A stretch of 64,000 bases of DNA from Kocuria rosea (lineage in GTDB: Bacteria > Actinomycetota > Actinomycetes > Actinomycetales > Micrococcaceae): assembly GCF_006094695.1 (NCBI RefSeq), contig NZ_CP035103.1, forward strand, positions 3,162,001 through 3,226,000, written 5' to 3'. The position numbers and the translations under genes were made by a program. Under the pieces are notes generated by a model. It did not search any database. It saw nothing but the letters and a program-made list of their open reading frames with translations, and was not told the origin of the DNA. Below are positions 60,398 through 64,000 of the stretch, piece after piece. Within the stretch, counting starts at the first letter, position 1; each line of letters starts with the position of its first letter.

Positions 60398-61378
60398 ATG
60401 AGCCAGTACCGCACTCCCACGGCCTACGTGCTCGGCGTCCTCGTCCTGCTCGCCGTCATCGTGCTCACGACCCCGAACGGCGGGACCCACGCCCGCTGGT
60501 CCGCCACCGCCCTCGCCGAGGTGCCCACCATGACCACGGGCCGGATCGGCTTCGAGATCGCCGCGGTCGAGGGCGCCGGAGGCGCCGCGACCCTGACCAG
60601 CACGTCCGGCTTCGACGTCCGGTACCGGCCGGTGCAGGTCTCCCTGGTGGACTCCGCCGGGCGGTCCGTGGCCGCGCCGGCGGGCATGCGCTTCGCGTAC
60701 CGCACCGGCGCGGCCTGCGACGACGGCGCGGCGCCGGCCGAGTGGACCGCCACCGCACCCGGAGGATCCGCCCCGGCCCGCGTCGACGGCGGGACGCGGG
60801 CGTCCCTGGAGCACGACCGGCCTGCCGGGCTGTGCCTGACCGTCTCGACCGAGGCCGTTCCGGTCGCCGCGCTGCGTGCGCTGAACGAGCAGGAACTGCG
60901 GGTCGTGACGCAGGTGGAGGCCGCCTCGCTCGAGGAGGGTGCCTGGCCCGCGACCCGCCCGTGGACAGTGCCGCTCGTCCTGAAGATGCCGGCCGAGGAG
61001 CAGCCGACGACCGCTCCTCCCCGCCCGGCGGCGGGACAGTGCAGCGTTGACGGGCCAGCCGCGCTGCTCCGGTGGACCTGGTCCGGTGGCGCCGATGCTC
61101 CGGCCGTCACCGCATGGGAGATCTGGATGCGCCCGCTGGGCACCACGGCGGCGCCCACTCGGGTGAAGACCGTCTCGGGCGGAGCGGCACGGACGGTTCA
61201 CGTGGCCGTCTCCGAGCTGCCGGCCTCATCGGACAACCGGCCCAGCCAGGACTACGAGACCCTCGTGCGGGCAGTGTTCGCCACGGGGCCCGCGTCCCAC
61301 GCGGACAGCGCCTACGCGTGGAAGCTCAAGACGCCCGGCGGAAGCGGCAAGATGAACTGTGAAGGACTCCCGTCATGA
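60398..61378 (+). CDS. SipW-type-signal secreted protein, larger (third gene)
   Basis: A 326-residue secreted protein. A short N-terminus leads into VLGVLVLLAVIVLTTPN and then GGTHARWSATA, again the G-T-x-A-[KR]-W-S motif. The mature region starts VPTMTTGRIGFEIAAVEG. It has cysteines near the middle (TGAACDD, AGLCLTV) and the end (GQCSVD, MNCEGLPS), and a C-terminal fibronectin-like half (LRWTWSGGADAPAVTAWEIW). It may be a tip, anchor or assembly subunit. The stop overlaps the signal peptidase ATG (ATGA). Confidence 0.75.
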   Translation: MSQYRTPTAYVLGVLVLLAVIVLTTPNGGTHARWSATALAEVPTMTTGRIGFEIAAVEGAGGAATLTSTSGFDVRYRPVQVSLVDSAGRSVAAPAGMRFAYRTGAACDDGAAPAEWTATAPGGSAPARVDGGTRASLEHDRPAGLCLTVSTEAVPVAALRALNEQELRVVTQVEAASLEEGAWPATRPWTVPLVLKMPAEEQPTTAPPRPAAGQCSVDGPAALLRWTWSGGADAPAVTAWEIWMRPLGTTAAPTRVKTVSGGAARTVHVAVSELPASSDNRPSQDYETLVRAVFATGPASHADSAYAWKLKTPGGSGKMNCEGLPS

Positions 61379-62055
61379 CCACCGTGCTCCGCAAGACCCT
61401 CCACCCGCTGCTCGTGCTCGCCCTGGCCGCGGTGGCCGCGCTGCTGCTCGCCGTCGTCGTCCTCCCGCTCGCGCTCGGCTGGGTGCCCCTGACGGTGCTC
61501 TCCGGCTCGATGGAGCCGACCGTCCCGACCGGCAGCCAGGTCGTGGTCGCCCCGCTCGAGGGCGAGGACGACGCCGCGGGACTGAGCACCGGGGACGTCG
61601 TGACGTTCATGCCCCGTCCGGACGACCCGACCCTCGTGACCCACCGGATCGTGGGCGTCGCGGTGGACGGAGAGGGGCGGCGCAGCTTCACGACGCAGGG
61701 CGACGCCAACGCCGCCCCGGACGCGGAGCCGGTCACCGCCACCCAGCTGCGCGGCCTGGTGAAGTACCACGTGCCCTGGGCCGGCTACGCCGCCACCCTC
61801 CTGGACGCGGAGCAGAAGCGCAGCGGGATCGTGCTGGTCGCCGCGGCGCTGTTCGGCTACGCGCTGTGGCAGCTCGTGGGCGCCGTCCGGGACCGCGCCC
61901 GACCCACGGACGAGAGCGCGGAGGCGGACAGGGACGCGGAGCGGGACCACGGCGCCGGCGGCGTGGCGGAGCAGTTCCCGGCCGGGGAGCAGACGTCCCC
62001 GGCGGAGGCCCCGACGGAGGCGCTGCCGCTGGTGCCCGCCGCCGCCGGCCGCTGA
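61375..62055 (+). CDS. Signal peptidase I, SipW/ER type
   Basis: A 226-residue membrane protease. The first span (VLALAAVAALLLAVVVLPLAL) leads to the catalytic serine in VLSGSMEPTVPTGS. The second catalytic position is histidine in TLVTHRIVGVAVDG, the Ser-His arrangement of SipW and eukaryotic signal peptidases rather than the Ser-Lys dyad of LepB. The GDANAAPDAEPV region contributes the conserved Asp. A second span (IVLVAAALFGYALWQLVG) precedes an acidic cytoplasmic tail. It overlaps the third secreted-protein gene and is the expected processor of all three. Confidence 0.9.
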   Translation: MTTVLRKTLHPLLVLALAAVAALLLAVVVLPLALGWVPLTVLSGSMEPTVPTGSQVVVAPLEGEDDAAGLSTGDVVTFMPRPDDPTLVTHRIVGVAVDGEGRRSFTTQGDANAAPDAEPVTATQLRGLVKYHVPWAGYAATLLDAEQKRSGIVLVAAALFGYALWQLVGAVRDRARPTDESAEADRDAERDHGAGGVAEQFPAGEQTSPAEAPTEALPLVPAAAGR

Positions 62056-62065
62056 GCGGCGCAGC

Positions 62066-62115
62066 GCTCGCCCGGGGGCCGGGGCGGCCTGCCGGACCGT
62101 CGACGCCGGGCGAGC
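62066..62115 (+). terminator. Hairpin after the signal peptidase gene
   Basis: GCTCGCCCGG (62066-62075) pairs perfectly with CCGGGCGAGC (62106-62115) around a GC-rich 30-base loop. It is a likely end of the TasA/SipW-like operon. Confidence 0.5.
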
Positions 62116-62156
62116 CGCCGTTGCCGGTCCCCGGCGGCGGGGCCATGATGGGGACC

Positions 62157-62909
62157 ATGACCGAGACCCCGCTCACGCACGTCGACGAGAACTGGCAGCG
62201 CGCCCTGGTGGTGGTGGCGCACCCGGACGACATGGAGTTCGGCGCCGCCGCGGCCGTGGCCCGCTGGACCGGACAGGGCAAGGACGTGGTGTACTGCCTC
62301 GTCACCAGCGGCGAGGCCGGCATCGACGGCCTCGAGCCGCAGCAGTGCGGTCCGCTGCGGGAGGCGGAGCAGCGGGAGTCCTGCCGGGTCGTGGGCGTGG
62401 AGCAGGTGGAGTTCCTGCACCTGCCGGACGGGGTGCTCGAGTACGGGGTGGCGCTGCGGCGCCGGATCGCGGAGGTGGTCCGCCGGCACCGCCCGGACGT
62501 GGTCATCACCAACAACTTCCGCGACACCTGGGACGGCGCCACCAACCTGAACCAGGCCGACCACATCGCCACGGGCCGGGCCACCCTGGACGCCGTGCGG
62601 GACGCCGGCAACCGGTGGGTCTTCCCGGAGCAGGTCGAGGCGGGCCTGCAGCCGTGGCCCGACGTGCTGGCGGTATGGGCGGCGGCCTCGCCCGACTCCC
62701 GGCACGCGGCGGACGTCACGGAGACCTTCGACGCCGGCGTGGAGTCCCTGCGCGCGCACGGCGCCTACCTCGAGGGCCTGGGCTGGACCGACTTCGACCC
62801 GGACGCCTTCCTGCGGGGCAACGCCGCCGCCGTGGGCGAGCGGCTCGGGGTGCCGCTCGCGAGCTCCTTCGAGGTGCTCCCCCTGCGGTGGGGCGGCACG
62901 GAGGACTGA
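62157..62909 (+). CDS. PIG-L family deacetylase (LmbE-like)
   Basis: A 250-residue zinc-dependent deacetylase of the LmbE/MshB group. The metal-binding motif AHPDDMEFG is near residue 22, with a further His in NQADHIATGRATLDAV. The family removes acetyl groups from N-acetylglucosaminyl compounds, including mycothiol precursors. At 250 residues it is shorter than MshB (about 300), so it may be a different member. The ATG at 62157 is chosen; two ATGs lie 9 and 12 bases upstream. It is convergent with the MFS gene. Confidence 0.85.
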   Translation: MTETPLTHVDENWQRALVVVAHPDDMEFGAAAAVARWTGQGKDVVYCLVTSGEAGIDGLEPQQCGPLREAEQRESCRVVGVEQVEFLHLPDGVLEYGVALRRRIAEVVRRHRPDVVITNNFRDTWDGATNLNQADHIATGRATLDAVRDAGNRWVFPEQVEAGLQPWPDVLAVWAAASPDSRHAADVTETFDAGVESLRAHGAYLEGLGWTDFDPDAFLRGNAAAVGERLGVPLASSFEVLPLRWGGTED

Positions 62910-62938
62910 GCCCGGCTCCGCCGGCGCGGAGCGCTCAG
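62906..62938. terminator. Bidirectional hairpin spanning both stop codons
   Basis: CTGAGC plus GCTCCGC (62906-62921, three bulged bases) pairs with GCGGAGC plus GCTCAG (62926-62938). It includes the stop codons of the deacetylase and of the convergent MFS gene. Confidence 0.65.
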
Positions 62939-64000
62939 GCCGGCTCGGGCTCCCGGAGGACCAGGAGCACCAGCAGCACGGCGAGGACCACGAGGGCCGC
63001 CACGAAGCCGACGGCCCCGGCCCAGCCGGTGACCGTGTAGAAGACCCCGCCGGCCGTGCCCAGCACGGACGAGCCCGCGTAGTAGAAGAGCGTGTAGAGG
63101 GACGAGGCCTGCGCCTTGCCGGTGCGGGAGCGAACCGGGACCCACCCGGACGCCACGGCGTGCGCGGCGAAGAAGCCCGCGGTGAACAGCAGCAGCCCCA
63201 CGACGATCACGGGGATCGACGGGACCAGCGTGGCCAGCAGCCCGGCGAGCATCACGGTCCCGCTGCTCGCGAGGACCACCCGGCGCCCGTGGGCCGCCGC
63301 GATCCGGCCGGCCGTCCCGGAGGACCAGGTGCCCGAGAGGTAGGCGAGGAACAGGAGGCTCACCACGGTCTGGGACACCCCGAACGGCTCCTCGCCGAGG
63401 TGGAAGCCCAGGTAGTTGTAGATCGCCACGAACCCGCCCATGAGCAGAAAGCCCTGCAGGTAGAGCACCAGCAGACCGCGGTCCGCCAGATTCGCCCCCA
63501 GCCGCCCGAGCAGCCCGGCCGGCCCGGTGAGCCGGACGGTCTGGCGCACGAACCCGCGCTGGCGCGGGGCGATGAGGACGAAGACCACGGCGGCGAGCGC
63601 GGCGAGCACGCTCACGGTGATCGTGCCGGTCCGCCAGCCGAACGCGTCGCCCACGGGTGCGGCGATGATGCGCCCGGCGAGGCCGCCCAGGCTGGTGCCC
63701 GCCACGTAGGTGCCGGCGGCCACGGCGGCGTGCCGGCGGTCGAGCTCCTCCGCGAGGTAGGCCATGGCCACGGCGGGGATCCCGCCCAGGGCGATGCCCT
63801 CCGCGAAGCGCAGCGCCACCACGGCCTCGAAGCTCGGCGCCAGGGGCATGACGAGCCCCAGGACCGTGGCGGAGACGACGGCCATGACCATGGTCCGCAG
63901 CCGGCCCCACCGGTCGGAGACCACGGACCACGGCAGGACGCCCACGGCGAGGCCGAAGGTCGCGGCGGAGACGCCCAGGGAGGCCCGCGCGGCGTCGATC
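62935..64000 (-). CDS. MFS transporter, C-terminal part (start beyond window)
   Basis: The reading frame stays open to the right edge (IDAARASLGVSAATFGLAVG precedes the in-frame GTG at 63945), so at least 355 residues are present and the N-terminus is missing. About eleven hydrophobic spans are seen. The MFS loop motif after the second span is SDRWGRLRTMV, and the central loop is RQRGFVRQTVRLTG. It resembles the YnfM/CynX-like drug or sugar efflux group; the substrate is unknown. Confidence 0.85.
   Translation of the reverse strand, partial: IDAARASLGVSAATFGLAVGVLPWSVVSDRWGRLRTMVMAVVSATVLGLVMPLAPSFEAVVALRFAEGIALGGIPAVAMAYLAEELDRRHAAVAAGTYVAGTSLGGLAGRIIAAPVGDAFGWRTGTITVSVLAALAAVVFVLIAPRQRGFVRQTVRLTGPAGLLGRLGANLADRGLLVLYLQGFLLMGGFVAIYNYLGFHLGEEPFGVSQTVVSLLFLAYLSGTWSSGTAGRIAAAHGRRVVLASSGTVMLAGLLATLVPSIPVIVVGLLLFTAGFFAAHAVASGWVPVRSRTGKAQASSLYTLFYYAGSSVLGTAGGVFYTVTGWAGAVGFVAALVVLAVLLVLLVLREPEPA

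Overview
The window is very GC-rich, gene-dense DNA with GTG and TTG starts, frequent ATGA/GTGA stop-start overlaps, actinobacterial TAGNNT/TACNNT -10 hexamers and LacI, PucR and DtxR regulators. It looks like chromosomal DNA of a Micrococcales actinomycete, probably Kocuria or a close relative. That placement is inferred from style and gene content, not from a marker gene. I see no rRNA, tRNA, transposase, phage gene or CRISPR array. About 57 protein-coding genes are supported, two of them cut by the window edges and one (a LacI regulator) carrying a frameshift.

Layout. 1-2126: a glycine-betaine/choline-type ABC importer (permease, ATPase with CBS-like tail, second permease cut at base 1). 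2276-9025: flavoprotein disulfide oxidoreductase, Cof-type HAD phosphatase, serS, a diacylglycerol-kinase-like lipid kinase, a small secreted protein, and a rhodanese-pheA pair. 9244-15678: a probable GABA utilisation cluster (APC permease, PucR regulator, gabD, gabT). 15679-17050: a DUF559/AbiEi-like putative nuclease gene with copies of a short GAGGGGTC-centred repeat on both sides; a third cluster of the same repeat lies near 47.2 kb. 17051-21815: lipoprotein, amidase, small acidic protein, pgm and a DtxR/MntR-type regulator. 22042-26579: a DUF4242 (putative nickel-binding) protein, an acyl-CoA-dehydrogenase-like flavoprotein and a complete nitrate/sulfonate/taurine-type ABC importer. 26583-29493: a CDGSH iron-sulfur protein overlapping an iron-containing redox enzyme, and a divergent uracil/xanthine permease.

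29643-41199 resembles a dormancy or stress island: STAS-like protein, Cys-rich copper-storage-like four-helix protein, PEP synthase, P1B-type metal ATPase, three universal stress proteins, Hsp20, a phosphoribosyltransferase-hydrolase fusion overlapping an erythromycin-esterase homologue, and two paralogous small membrane proteins. The mix recalls the mycobacterial DosR regulon. 41224-50909 is general metabolism: 3-hydroxyisobutyryl-CoA hydrolase-like protein, glycerophosphodiesterase, HAD, PEBP, PfkB kinase, gapB-type GAPDH, M18 aminopeptidase, CPBP protease and a Gfo/Idh/MocA oxidoreductase.

50983-57002 is a cellobiose/beta-glucoside operon (binding protein, two permeases, GH1 beta-glucosidase, LacI regulator). 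Its promoter has a -35/-10 pair with a 17-bp spacer, bracketed by two LacI-type palindromes; the regulator gene has a one-base frameshift. 57066-58698 holds a glutamine amidotransferase and fdhD. 59096-62055 is a four-gene TasA/SipW-like export operon: three secreted proteins sharing a G-T-x-A-[KR]-W-S motif after the hydrophobic signal, plus an ER-type signal peptidase. The window ends with a PIG-L deacetylase and a truncated MFS transporter.

Strongest candidates for something under-described: the TasA/SipW-like operon with an internal hairpin after its first gene, and the intergenic repeat family flanking a nuclease-like gene.
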